Shown here piece by piece: positions 22,250-33,316 of a stretch of DNA of 64,000 nt. The stretch spans positions 372,001-436,000 of the forward strand of contig CAJRBF020000007.1 in the NCBI GenBank assembly GCA_907165275.2, in the 5' to 3' direction. Position numbers and translations under genes: made by a program. Source of the stretch: Zygaena filipendulae (Eukaryota > Arthropoda > Insecta > Lepidoptera > Zygaenidae). The notes beneath the pieces were generated by a model. It saw nothing but the letters and a program-made list of their open reading frames with translations. It was not told the origin of the DNA and searched no databases. How positions within the stretch are numbered: position 1 is the stretch's first letter; every line of letters begins with the position of its first letter.

Positions 22250-22482
22250 GCCTTTAATGAACATAATTTTAGTTCGTAAGATAGATTGTAGTTAATATTA
22301 ATTGTATCTTAATTCATAGGTTAGTGTATAACCATAGAATGTTAGTCCAACTTAAAGGAAATACATATGTACTTTACTTAGTATTTAGCCGATAAGGTAG
22401 TAGCTTCACTTGAGCACTCAGCTTATTTTGACATTGGAGCATTTTGCTTGGGTTGAAAGCCTCACGACCTTTCAAGGGGGGG
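22250..22482 (+). other. BEL-C 3' untranslated region and polypurine tract
   Basis: AT-rich stretch after the pol stop ending in AAGGGGGGG (22474-22482), the expected plus-strand primer immediately before a 3' LTR. Confidence 0.65.
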
Positions 22483-22964
22483 TGCATGGTGAAGTGCCAA
22501 CGTATGCGCGGTAAAATTAGGTAACTTTATAATTAAACAACAAGAAAACCTTGTATACGTGCATGGCTCACTCAATCTACCTTTCGTCCAGAGATGGCGT
22601 AATTGTCAACTTGTCAACTGTTTTATCGATGGTTCAATACCGTTCGATTAAAGAGTTTCGAATTCGCGCTCTCGCTGATGATGGCGGTATAGCGTGCTCT
22701 GTGTAATTTGACGGAGTCGAAATTTTCAAAACCTTGTAATTCCCCACGTGAGAGTGAAAATAAACCCGATAAATAATCTTTAGAAGGTCCTCCATCTTTG
22801 TGGACTATCGCCAGAGGAAAATCTCGTGTATTTCTCCGGATTCATCTAGATAAAGATTGGCCGGCCGGCCCACCAGCTCACCGTCTTCGACACTTCTTCA
22901 AGTCATCCTCGGATGCAAAGGAATCCAAGCCAAGAGTTCTCGCTTTGACGAACAGGTGAGTGGG
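22483..22964 (+). repeat. Candidate BEL-C 3' LTR
   Basis: Starts TGCATGGTG right after the polypurine tract and can be ended at ...GACGAACA (22964), giving TG...CA ends and about 482 bp with an internal AATAAA. No second copy was found in the window, so identity and right edge are inferred from position only. Confidence 0.5.
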
Positions 22965-22966
22965 CC

Positions 22967-23267
22967 TGTTTTATAAATTGCACAGACGGCATTTACTTGT
23001 GTTTTCTTGTTTTACTTTATTACGTGGTCGCCATTATTATAGGCGTAATAAATTACATAAAATATTTTCAGTACGCAAGTACACCCAGTGGTGTGGCTAT
23101 TTACACGCTACACCAGAGTTATTACTTAAACTATGTTAAAATTATTGTGTCTGTGGAAAAGGTCGCCATTAAAAAAAAAAAATTACAACTGAAGTGAGAA
23201 ATGTCTTTCATTTCATAAAATTAAAAATATAAAATAAAATATCTAACATTCATTACACTTATCAACA
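22967..23267 (-). repeat. Candidate Copia 3' LTR
   Basis: Minus strand begins TGTTGATAAG at 23267 directly after an AAGGGGGGG purine tract (complement of 23268-23276). The left edge at TGAGTGGGCC (22967) is tentative because the partner LTR is missing. Confidence 0.5.
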
Positions 23268-23276
23268 CCCCCCCTT

Positions 23277-23665
23277 AATGGAACGTCTCTCTTGGCGCTT
23301 GACCTTAAGTACTCAAAAATCAACTAACAAAAATTTTATTCTAAAAGTTATCACCTGTTAATCAAAAACAGTTTTAATTACAATAAATCTCTTTAAGTTA
23401 TTTATCAATTATTCTTTTACTCTTTATTTTTACGATCATATTTTATTATTATATTTGTATATACCTTTATACCTTTATTTATTGAGCAATAACCTTTAAA
23501 CAATAAACTTAAACAATTTTCCTTTTACCTACTTTTTAACAATGAACTCAAACAATTCTTTAATTCTTTTCTTTTAATAATGAACTTATAATGAACATAA
23601 ACAATCAACTTATTTAACTTTCTTTTACTAATCTTTATGTAACTTTAGCAATCAAAGACTAAATT
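23277..23665 (-). other. Copia 3' untranslated region
   Basis: Very AT-rich sequence between the Copia pol stop and the purine tract. It contains repeated TTTAAACAATAAACTTAA-like stretches. No gene. Confidence 0.5.
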
Positions 23666-24691
23666 CTAATACAATCCTAAATTGTATCTTAAGTTTTCAA
23701 ACTTGATTTTATTCAGAGGTTTTGTTAACAGATCTGCCAGCTGGTTAGCAGTATCTAAGTATTTTAAAACAATTACACCTTCAGATACTTTTTGCTGAAT
23801 AAAATGAAACTTTAGGTCTATATGTTTCAACCTTTTAGGCTGACCTACTTTACATGCTGCACATATAGCAGATTGATTATCTTCATGGATTTACACTTGC
23901 ACATTATTATCATTAGAAACTAAATACAGTTCCATGAATAAATTTCTTAACCAACATGCCTCAACAACACATTGACTCAAGGCAACATATTCAGCCTCTG
24001 TGGATAATAAAGAGATACATGACTGTTTCTTGCTACACCAATAAACTAAGCATTTATATACCATTAAACAATACCCTGATGTAGATTTTCTACTTACTGT
24101 ATCACCACCCCAATCAGCATCCACATAAGCTTGCAATATTTTATTATTACTGGATTCACAAACATTCCTTTTATATATTAATTTTAAGTTCAGAGTTCCT
24201 TGTATATATCTAAGTACATGTTTTAAATATTTCCATAAACATTCACTGGCACAGTTTTGAAATCTACTGAGAATACTTATAGAGATTGATAAATCAGGCC
24301 TGGTGCCTATCATGGCATACATAATACAACCTATTAATTTTCTACATCTATTTTCCACTTCTAAATTTTCAGATTTTTCTCTAAGTAGAAGATTACTATC
24401 AAAATTGGGTTGTAAAGGAGTACTTACACTTTTACAATCTGACATGGTAAACAGTTTTAAACATTCTTTCAAATATGAAGATTGATCTAAACTAATGAAA
24501 TCTTTTTCCTGTGAGATTTTAATTCCTAAGTAATGTGATGCACGACCTAAGTCATTAGTTTTAAAATGATTTGATAAACTGAGCTTTAAGTTTTTGATAG
24601 AGTTTTCATCCGAACCAACAATAAGTATATCGTCAACATGAAGGATAAGATAGGTTTTAGATTTCTTATTTACCTGAATATATAAACACAT
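23666..24691 (-). pseudogene. Copia pol C-terminus: RT second half and RNase H
   Basis: Carries the RT catalytic strand YLILHVDDILIVGSD, LGIKI, GSLMYA-equivalent IGCIMYAMIGTRPDLS, and RNase H motifs DADWGGDTVSRKSTSG and LSTEAEYVAL. An in-frame TAA at 23891-23893 interrupts RNase H, but the same frame continues with HEDNQSAI.., KHIDLKFHFI and ADLLTKPL to a natural stop at 23666-23668. Upstream it is cut at 24692 by the LINE insertion. Confidence 0.88.
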
Positions 24692-24829
24692 ATCAGTATA
24701 ATTATTTAATTAATAAGAAGCTAAAATATACGATAGGGTATAAAATACTCAATATAATGAAGAGATGTCCACAGCACTGGTCAATATAATTTCCCTAAAC
24801 GGGTCGTATGTCCAAGCTAGGTCCCTAAT

Positions 24830-26320
24830 CTACAAAAGACCGTCCCCTGTAGCCCCCCGCGCAAAGGTGCCCACGATGCTTGCTGCGTTGCCGCGTTGTA
24901 TTGAAATGGACAACCTCTGCGCAAGGAACGACCTGGACCGGGGGTCACCGCCTCTCTCCCTTATTCGACGCCCGACCTCCCCAATAAATTCCTTCGCGTC
25001 GGATCCCAAGCAGCCCATCGTTTCGACTGCCAAAGGGACAAATATATGGCTCTGCTCGAGCGCTGCATATTTATCCCGCTTTTTAAGGGCTGCCATTTCG
25101 GCGGCTGCCCCTGCAGTTTTTGTCGTACGCCCAAGATGGCTGGCGGCAAACGTGCAGACGCAGGTCGCGTCCCACAGCAAGCATCTTCCCCGACGCCAAG
25201 GCACCAAGGTCAAACCATCGGGCCTTTTACCATCAGTGCGGCTAAGACCCGGTGGCTCAAGCATGCAAGGGACATTAGCGGACACAAGCGCTCGGCGTAT
25301 TACATCATTAAGTGCGTGGTGCCGTGGAAATCTTCCCGAAGTGCCCAAATGAGGAGAAGGAAGAGCATGCAACCACGCACCAGATTCCGGTTGAGATGTT
25401 GCCTTTAGTCTCGCCAAATCCGCACCCGATGCTTCGCTCATCAGCCGATCGGATATGCGTTTGCATCCCAGATCATCCCATGAGCGCTGAACCTGTGGGT
25501 TCTCCGGCACGTGAGTGCCCGGGGTAACGGCAAGCCAAGCCGAGATAGCGTCCGTCGCAAAGGGGATGCTTACCATATCACCGTTCGGGGATAAAATATT
25601 AGTGACAAGGCTTACGACCCCATGCGCCGATGATAAAAAGGCAGGCAGGCTCACCTGTTCCATACACCGCACACCCAGACCACCGTTGCGGATTGGCAAA
25701 GAGGCCTGGCACCACTGGTCATCATTTAGAGATACGTTCAAGATGTTCTCCACCGCTTTCCTCAGTGTGCCGTCAAAGGCAGACATCTCTCCAGGAAACA
25801 GCCAAGTAGGGCTTGTCCTAAGGAGGTACATGACCTTAGGAACCGCAAAGCACATTCGAAACAGACACAGGGCAACGTGAGATGAAATCTTGTTTAGTCG
25901 TTCCTGGGCGATGACAACTCGCTGTTGTTGCAATTTGATTGCGCTGCGGATGGAAATATTGGCGCACCCAAAAGAGTAAGCGAATCAGCCGCCAGCTCCT
26001 TCAGACCGGGAAGCAAAGAACCGAAAAAAAAAGAAGAGCGAGACTGCTCGTCGCAGGAAAAGAATTCACATTTCTTCGCATTCACCTCCAAGCCTAAGTC
26101 TTTCAGACGGGGTATTAAGATTTTTAGGTCTTGTGCAACCTCATCCGGGGTTCCGCCTATAGTACCGTCATCGAGGTACCAGACATTTAAAGGGGATCTT
26201 AGGTTTGAGATTGCATCATGAATTGCGAGGCTGAAGATGAGTGGTCCCAGGGGATCACCCTGTTGTGCACCAACCTGGGAAAGAATAAGAGTTTCTCTAA
26301 AGAAAAGATTTGAAGGAGAT
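24830..26320 (-). pseudogene. RLE-LINE: RT core, thumb and restriction-like endonuclease
   Basis: Two frames. From about 26320 to 25894: RT motifs VGAQQGDPLGPLIFSLAI and the catalytic YLDDG near 26170, running to a frameshift in the CGCAGCGCAATC region (about 25935-25950). From 25933 to 24830 (367 codons): thumb (FRMCFAVPKVMYLLRTSP), then the endonuclease signature KRPDGLTLVPW (about residues 236-246) and CLLWDATCVCTFAASH (251-266), giving the PD..D..T core. In relatives a CCHC knuckle precedes HALNDVIRRAL; here HLGTSGRFPRHHALND joins directly, so that knuckle appears deleted. Not functional as one protein. Confidence 0.8.
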
Positions 26321-26324
26321 GAAT

Positions 26325-26455
26325 ATATTTAAGAAGAAGAAGAAGAAGAAAATACATTTATTTCAGCACAACACACAAGAAAGAGAAACAAACATCAACA
26401 GTGCCTAATCTAAAGAAATATAAATAGAAATATAAATATTTGATACAGGAAAGGA
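26325..26455 (-). mobile_element. 5'-truncated LINE tail inside the RT domain
   Basis: A ~130-bp insertion interrupts the RT between FLYQIF and the QQGDP motif. On the minus strand it ends AATAAATGTATTTTC(TTC)n, a LINE-like 3' end with a simple-repeat tail. An AATATWTT-like sequence at both edges is a possible target duplication. Confidence 0.65.
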
Positions 26456-27140
26456 TAAAGGGAAGGTATTTTTTTACGGGCTTTGCACAAGAGCACGTCT
26501 CTCTCGAGGGTATTAAACGCGTTCTTAATGTCTAATTTAACGATAACGCTCCCCATGCTCCCCGCCCTCATAACGAAAGCGCGTGCGGCATGGACGGCCG
26601 CCTCACAGCCCAATCGGGTACCAAACCCAAGCTGGTGAGGCTGAAGGTATTTGGACATCTCTTCTCTAACGGAGCCACACCCAAGCTTGGCCGCTAGGCG
26701 GCGAAATGTACTCCCGACAGCAATGGGTCGAACTCCACCGTCCTTCTTCGCGAGAGCACACAGTGTAGCCCCATACATAAATGGACACACCTCCGAGTTT
26801 AGCCGCCCCCCCAATAAAAAGTTGCACAGCCCAGTGAGGCACTCCATTAGACGGTGACCGTTTTCACCTGCCGAGCCGGACGTTAACTCCTTTAAGTGGG
26901 CTGGCCTTATCCCGTCCAACCCCGCAGCCGAACCATTGTAAAACGAGTCAAGCGCCCGCGCCACCTCCTCCACTCTTACGGTCTGGGTAGGCTCCCCAGT
27001 AAAGTCGGGCTTCGGTGGGAAAGAGAGTGACCTGGAAGGCGGTGGATGCTTTGACTGAAGGGTCGCAAGCGTCTCAGGAGTGGACGGAGCTATGGAGTCG
27101 TCAGACATCAGCAGGCGAACGGCTCCTTTTAAGTCACCGT
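26455..27140 (-). pseudogene. RLE-LINE: RT N-terminal half
   Basis: Continues the zinc-finger ORF after Gypsy-B is removed: the frame VYDG at the 34.33 kb side resumes as DLKGAVRLLMSDD at 27140. Motifs include GSAAGLDGIRPAHLK, CALAKKDGGVRPIAVGSTFRRLAAK, QLGFGTRLGCEAAVHA and the first catalytic Asp in KLDIKNAFNTLERD. The frame is interrupted by the LINE tail near 26455. Confidence 0.85.
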
Positions 27141-27254
27141 TGTTATGTATATGACGAGCGTGCACAGTGCACACGCAGTGAAACGACCGCAGCTAGATGC
27201 AAACTGGTTTATTATCTCGACTCATTATATTCGTACTTCCTACCTATACTCACA
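27141..27254 (-). repeat. Gypsy-B 3' LTR
   Basis: 114 bp, TGTTATGTAT...ACTCACA, short for an LTR. Matches 34207-34324. Confidence 0.9.
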
Positions 27255-27660
27255 ACTCCCCTTTTTAACAATTTTCTTTTTCCATTACATAATCAGATCA
27301 TAATAAAAATAAAGTTCATCAACAAAAATTTTACATAATACTTATTTAACTCCATAGAATAATAATTAAATAATCAAATCATGCTAATCACATCAAATCA
27401 TCGGTACTTCAGTAATTTTATAATTATACATTCATTTATTATTTTTAAGATCATTATTTACCTTATTTAAACAATTTATAATCATGTATTAGATCATTAT
27501 TTTTTATAGAATCATTAGTTAACTTCTTTAAACAATTATTATTAAGTACATTGAATCATATATAGGTACATTGAATTATTATTTATACGATCATTAATAC
27601 TACGAAACAATAATGACTAAATCATGCAAATAATAACGAAATCATGCCATTACATCTCTT
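27255..27660. other. AT-rich 3' region of Gypsy-B
   Basis: Very AT-rich with repeated AAATCAT and ATTATTTA motifs. No coding frame. A polypurine tract is expected next to 27255 (minus-strand AAAAGGGGAG, complement of 27256-27265). Confidence 0.55.
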
Positions 27661-27762
27661 AATGCTAGTTCATATTTCACTCTCTATCTCGCTGATTTTG
27701 AGTGCCGCTGCGTACGGGAATGGTCCAGCGATCAGGAGGTCTCACTGTCCTGCCGAAACGGG

Positions 27763-28110
27763 TTACATAATGAGTACCAGGCACGGGGCGGGCGCGGGCG
27801 CGGACGCGGACGCAGGCGTGGGCGCGGGCGCAGGCGTGGGCGCGATACGAGTTGGGCTCTCCGGGGTTTGAGACGATGGTTGGGGACAATCATCATCTTC
27901 ATAGTGTGCATAGTATGGGAGGCTGCCCGATGTGTTTATTATGCCCTTGTCAATAATTATATGCCTGCGATTTCTCCTTAGTATGGAGCCAGTGCTCAAC
28001 ATTATTTTGTAAGATCTCGAGCTCACCACATCAGACAGTCCCATTGGCCCATGATCCATTATATCTCACTTTTACCATTTGACCTACTCCTAGAGGCTGC
28101 AAGTTTTTGA
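27763..28110 (-). pseudogene. Gypsy-B pol C-terminal tail
   Basis: Minus-strand sequence reads LGVGQMVKVRYNGSW, then after a frameshift near 28035-28050 the typical Mag-type tail SRSYKIMLSTGSILRRNRR. The end is an Ala/Pro low-complexity run (27780-27845) from a (GGGCGC)-like microsatellite. Separated from the integrase by the insertion at about 28126-30278. Confidence 0.7.
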
Positions 28111-28584
28111 CTTGTCTATTGTGACGCCCTGTGAGGCTCACAAAAATTTTATTTTATTTAAAATATTAATTTCATATATATAATGGGTGTATTATAGCAT
28201 AATACACTTATTATATTATGTTAAAAATGATTTAATAAACATTGCGGGTCCATATACTCACAATGTTCATTTTGTATGTTTGTACGTGAATAACTCGGAA
28301 ACTAGTGTAAACAGACTTGGTTCATACGACCTGGGATGTTTATACTAGGAAATACTAATTATGTGTTTGATTTCAGAACACCCCCCAACCCCCCGCATAC
28401 CCCTCTCAAATAGGGCGTGAGCGCACCACCAGTATCCACGCAGTCACACACCGTCGTCGTGGAGACGACGTTGAGCGCGCGGACGCAGAGTCGTGTGCGG
28501 GCGAGCGAGCGCGCGGGTGCAGAGTTCGTGTATAGTCGAGCGAGCGCACACACAGAGGGATGTGAAGGCAATTTTGTGTCTGAA

Positions 28585-28612
28585 TTAATAAATAAAATAA
28601 AATAAAATAAAA
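28585..28612. repeat. (AAAAT)n microsatellite
   Basis: Five or so AAAAT units in TTAATAAATAAAATAAAAT... at the boundary of two GC-rich blocks. May mark a former LINE tail. Confidence 0.8.
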
Positions 28613-28777
28613 TCGAGTGCGCGTAGGCGACTCGTATGTGCGCCGTGGTTGGATTGAAATACTATAAGAGAAGTCGTCACCACGAGTGTCGAGATGGAGT
28701 GTGTGGGAAGTTGAACGAGCCGACGCGCCTAGCGACATAGTCGCTCTGCGCGAAAGCCTTGTCAACGGGCAATTGCA

Positions 28778-28922
28778 ACGGCGTCTGTGCGAAGTCGTCT
28801 CGGCGACGCGCGGCTGTAGTAACTGTGCGGAGACACCTCGTCAACGCGCGGCTGTAATGGCGTCTGTGCGAAGACACTTTGCCAACGCGCGGCTGTAAAA
28901 GGCGTCTGTGCGAAGGTACTTT
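28778..28922. repeat. ~40-bp GC-rich minisatellite, about four copies
   Basis: Units share GGCGTCTGTGCGAAG at one end and CAACGCGCGGCTGTA at the other, repeated from about 28778 to 28922 with the last copy partial. Confidence 0.8.
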
Positions 28923-29553
28923 AGTAGTGACTTGTTCATTACGCTTGACTGTTCATTGCGAACAACCTTGTCGAGCAGGCGTGCGTGTAATGCGTGTGTC
29001 TGTGAGGCGGCTTGGTGGTGAGATGTTGGTGGCGCCCGAACGGCTTAACTAGTAAGGTAGCAACCACTCTCGCTTCCGGGTGGGATCGGATTGTTGATGA
29101 CTCATATTATTGGCATTCCGGTTCTGTTCCTAGTTCTTGTGGCTAGATGAAAATGAGTGTCCAAGTGGGGTTGCATGGGGATGAGGTATGATCCAAATAA
29201 TCCAACACAACCTTCAAGCAGTAACACAATTGGGCTTTATGCCTTAGCTACGTGTAGCTACTATAACACAAACCTACCGACTGAAGTTATGAGGTCCGGC
29301 GAGGCTGGTCTCATTTACGTAAATTTGAATTAACTTAGGGATGGTGTCGAGGTCGCGGTACTATCCGCTTTCTGGCCTCGGTCTTCGGGCTGACACGTAC
29401 CCTGGGGTCTCGGTACCGCCGAATTATGGCCCCCAACGATATTGTCTGCGGACTTGGGACGTATAGTCTCTTTTGCTGGCTCCCTCTGATGGATGTCGGT
29501 CACACTATGCTACATGCATATTATTTGGAGAATCCTCTACCTTGTGCAACACA

Positions 29554-29574
29554 GGGGGGGGGGGGGGGGGGGGG
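29554..29574. repeat. Homopolymer of 21 G
   Basis: An uninterrupted G run following CAACACA and preceding TAACTGC. Prone to length error in assembly. Could be a purine tract or slippage product. Confidence 0.9.
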
Positions 29575-30146
29575 TAACTGCTTTTAAGCAGGTGGTTGGC
29601 CATCACCGTGGGGTAGCGCTGGATGGGGCTACGCCGCCTCTCATAGATATTAATCTTTGGTATCTAAGAGAGCCACAATTGCACAAAGACATAACACTCG
29701 AACGTCGTACGGGAGGTGCTCTCATGAGCATCATATTCCTGTCTCAGAATCCTTATCGCTACTAACGTCGATAGACGGGGGTTAGCAACTATGCGAACCA
29801 CCATTAACCACGGTTATCTGTCTTTGGAGTCTCTCCAACTCTCCAACACCGGGCGAACAACGTCCAAGCAAATAGCTGTTTAGCGAACTGGAAGAAGTGG
29901 GGTCTAGCGAATAAAGTAAGGTCTGTTCATGTATTGGAAGAGGCGACCCAACTCAGCGGACGTTGGGCGATCAAAAGATATTCCTACGGGAATACAATAA
30001 TAATGATAATATAAATCTAAACTGGGCCTGGATCCACCCAGCAAAACTATGTCAATAAATCATAGAAATACCTAATTGTTTTATTTAACAAAGCCTAACC
30101 AACCTAACTCGATGTAGCGCAATCACGAAATCTAAAGTGTCGTATC

Positions 30147-33100
30147 TCAACCTAAAAGAACTGAAGTTATTATAAACACAACGTAGAACAGGGTCTTAAC
30201 TACTAGACGAAATTGGCCAAAAATGAGATGTTCAACATCTTCGATGTTGTTCGTGTAATGATGGAGGAGGGTGAAAGTTACACTATCATAGTAATGTTTT
30301 TGTTGTGACTGACGAGCTTCTAATTTATGTGATACGTCATGTGCTATTTTAGGACGCAAAAGTTTTGGGTGACAGGGAATTAAACTTCGTAGTTTCCTGT
30401 TATTCAATAACTGCGCCGGTGACACTAACTCACTACTTATAGGAGTATTTATTTTATTTATTTTTATTTATTTTGTGTGGGGTGGATATTTTATGGGTGC
30501 TGTCATGGTAGCTGTAGTTATACTGACGTCAAAAAGAGCCACATTATGGGCCAAATTTGAATAAAGGATTTGACTTTGACTTTGACTTTGTATATTCCAA
30601 CAATGCCAAATCGAAATCACTTCCATCAAAGCTTGTTTTCTTAATCATGTTTTTTATAATTTGCACGCCTCGTTCTACTTGACCGTTGGATTTTGGATAG
30701 TGCGGTGATGACGTCACGTGATTGATCTTCCATTCTCGTAAAAATTCCATGAAATCTCTAGATGAAAATTCCGGTCCATTGTCAGTGACGATCGTTTCCG
30801 GTATTCCTTGGCGACTAAACATCTTTTTTAACTTTTTTATTATAATTTTTGATTTTAATGATTTCAGTTTTACAACTTCAATAAATTTACTGTAATAATC
30901 AATGACGATTAAGTATGAATCTCGGGAGTAGTGAAATATGTCGGCACCTACTTTGCACCACGGGCGGTTCGATATGTCGTGCTGTAATAACGGCTCCTTC
31001 GTGTTTTGTTTACGATGGGTTAAGCATGCTTGACACTTTGATAAATAGTCTTGTAGCTGCGTAGTCATATTCGGCCAAAACATGATTTCATTCGCTCTTA
31101 GTTTACATTTAACTACACCTAGGTGACTTACATGTATTTTCTTTAACATTTGATTTCTCATACACTTCGGAATCACCACGCGATCGCCCCTCCATGCAAT
31201 ACCGTAAGCCACGGTTAATTCGCTTCTATACTGCCAGTATGGTTTTATAACATCTTTAACTTGACTTTTATGGGCGGGCCAACCCTGTTTTATCACTTGT
31301 ATCAGTTCTTGCAGATCGTTGTCCGCCTTTGTGCACTTTTGAATTTGGACAAAGTGTGAGTCTGTCAGTTGGCTACCACGGCGCATACTTGTGCGTTCGC
31401 GGCGAGTTGGTCGCGCGGATACGTCTGCGCGCTTCTTCCGTCCGCTTCGACCGCGCGCGATAGAGCATCCGCCACATATAGGTATTTTCCCGGCTTGTAC
31501 ACAAGTTTAAATGAATAGGGTTGCAGTCTTAACAACATTCTCTGCAACCGAGCCGGCGTATTGACCAGAGGCTTTTTAATTATACTAACGAGTGGCTTGT
31601 GATCCGTCTCCACTGTTACATCGTTTCTGCCATATATATAGGTATAAAATTTTTCACATGCAAACACACAGCGTACAACTCTTTCTCAATTTGTGCGTAT
31701 GCTTGTTCCGTTTTTGTCAATGACCTTGATGCGTAGCTCACCGGTAATCCATCTTGCATTAAGCAAGCTCCCAATCCATTTTTGCTTGCATCAACTGATA
31801 TCGTAACCGGTTTAGACAGACTGTAAAATTGCAAAACAGGTGGATTAGATAGACATCTTTTAATTTTTTCATAACATTGATCATGTTTTTCATCCCAGTG
31901 CCATTGCACATTTTTCTTAAGTAGCTCACGCAGGATGCTAGTTTTTTCTGATAGTCTGGGTATGAACTGTCCCACATACGTGACGAGTCCAAGAAAACGT
32001 TCAAGCTCCTTAATATTTTTTGGGACTGGCATATTTTTTATGGCGCTTGTGTGTGATTCGTCTGGGCTTATACCTTTTTCTGATATTTTGTGGCCTAAAT
32101 ATTTGATTTCTCTTAAACAAAATTTACACTTTTCTTTATTTAACTTTATATTTATCTCTCGACATCTCTGTAACACCTTTTCTAGTATTTTATCATGTTT
32201 TTCTCTCGTTTTTGCGAACAGTAATATGTCGTCAATAAATAAAGTGACTCCCTCGATATCATCAAAATATTCGTATAATCTTTTGTGGAACACTTCTGAA
32301 GCTGACGAGATACCGAATGGCATTCGCAAAAACTTGTACCTACCAAATACGGTATTGAAAGTGCACAGGTCACTACTTTTTTTATGCAATTTCAATTGCC
32401 AAAATGAGTGTTTGGCGTCAAGGGTACTAAAATATTTTGCTCCTGATAGTTTTGCTGTCACTTCATCTAACGTCGGTAACTTAAAATGTTCCCCTTTAAT
32501 TGCTTTATTTAAATCTTGTGGATCTAAACAGATGCGCAGGTCACCATTAGGTTTTTTAACCACTGTCATACTGTTCACCCAATCCGTGGGCCCTTCCACC
32601 TTCCTTATGATACCTTGTTTTTGCATTTCCAGCAGTTTATTCTTAATTTGATCTTTTAATACTAGAGGTACTTTTCGAGGTGGATGTATAACGGGCTTTA
32701 TGTTTTTATTTATTTCTATTTTGTATTCCCCTGGCAGGCACCCTACTCCTTCGAATACATCTGAAAATTTTTTAATTACCAAGCTTTCATTACTTTGCGA
32801 CGAGATCATGTTGATTCGTTTAATCAATTGTAATTCTTCGCATGATCTCTTTCCTAAGATTGCACATGACTCAACCGAAGCTATAATGAATTTTAGAATA
32901 AAGATGTTACTTTTATAATTTATTTTTAGGTAACATTTACCTTTCACTGAAATTTTATTATTTCCATAAGATGTTAACTTGATAGATGTGGGAATTAAAT
33001 CAGTTTCACAAATTTTTAGCAATTTCAAGTATCTTTGTGGCAATATATTCACGTCCGCTCCCGTGTCTAGTTTGAAGGAAATGTAATTTTTATTTATTAA

Positions 33101-33316
33101 TAAATCTACTCGCCATTTATCTGAATTTTTATCCTTACATTTATTTACCTGATCGGAACACTCGCCATACACAGCATACGCTCTGCACATCCGAGAATAA
33201 TGATTCATTCTTCGACACTTATTACACTGTTGACCGAACGCGGGACACTCATATATTTTATGCACAATACCGCACTTTGAACAACCGCTAGAAGTGCGCG
33301 CCGCGCCTCGCCGCAA
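30147..33316 (-). pseudogene. Gypsy-B pol: protease, RT, RNase H, integrase
   Basis: 33316-31616 (566 codons): two zinc knuckles (CSKCGIVHKIYEC, CNKCRRMNHYSRMC), protease KLDTGADVNILP, RT with RICLDPQDLNK, LRMPFGISSASEVF and catalytic FIDD, RNase H DASKNGLGACLM. A frameshift at about 31660 leads to 31667-31365 (TDHKPLVS, VADALSRAV), then another at about 31380 to 31386-30590, the integrase: HVSHLGVVKCK zinc site, GADIFHY, VTDNGPEF and NGQVERGV give a complete DDE triad. A LINE tail (30451-30590) interrupts at EYT, and 30425-30279 holds SPAQLLNNRKLRSL before the larger insertion. Zinc knuckles here are in the pol frame, +1 relative to gag. Confidence 0.88.
30451..30590 (+). mobile_element. LINE 3' tail fragment in Gypsy-B integrase
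   Basis: A ~140-bp insertion starting with a TTTATTTATT run and ending GAATAAAGGATTTGACTTTGACTTTGACTTTG, i.e. a polyadenylation-like signal followed by a (TTTGAC)n tail. It breaks the integrase frame after LLEYT. The target duplication is unclear. Confidence 0.65.

Larger units (their letters stand above)
28126..30278. mobile_element. Unidentified ~2.15 kb insertion in Gypsy-B pol
   Basis: Splits the pol frame exactly between KHYYD (30279 side) and HNRQVKNLQPL (28125 side). Flanks GTGAC (about 28121-28125) and GTTAC (about 30274-30278) could be a 5-bp duplication with one change. No protein motif was found. Contents: an AT-rich left part, a GC-rich block (28380-29030) with minisatellites, a TGGCGCCCGAACGG motif at about 29030 resembling a tRNA-Lys primer site, and a run of 21 G (29554-29574). 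It could be a non-coding retroelement or several fragments. Confidence 0.55.

Noticed and set aside
24765..25880. Plus-strand open frames opposite the LINE endonuclease
   Set aside because: They are antisense shadows of the GC-rich minus-strand LINE coding sequence, which carries recognisable RT and endonuclease motifs.
27644..27871. Plus-strand Gly/Ala-rich frame resembling a secreted protein
   Set aside because: Opposite strand of the Gypsy-B pol tail; the Gly/Ala run is a GGGCGC microsatellite. The signal-like start is incidental.
28359..28765. Possible Arg-rich viral-type ORFs in the GC-rich block
   Set aside because: Short overlapping frames on both strands driven by CG-rich minisatellites, with no motif.
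33288..33316. Canonical -1 slippery site at the Gypsy-B gag-pol overlap
   Set aside because: The offset is +1 and no X-XXY-YYZ heptamer in the right phase was found.
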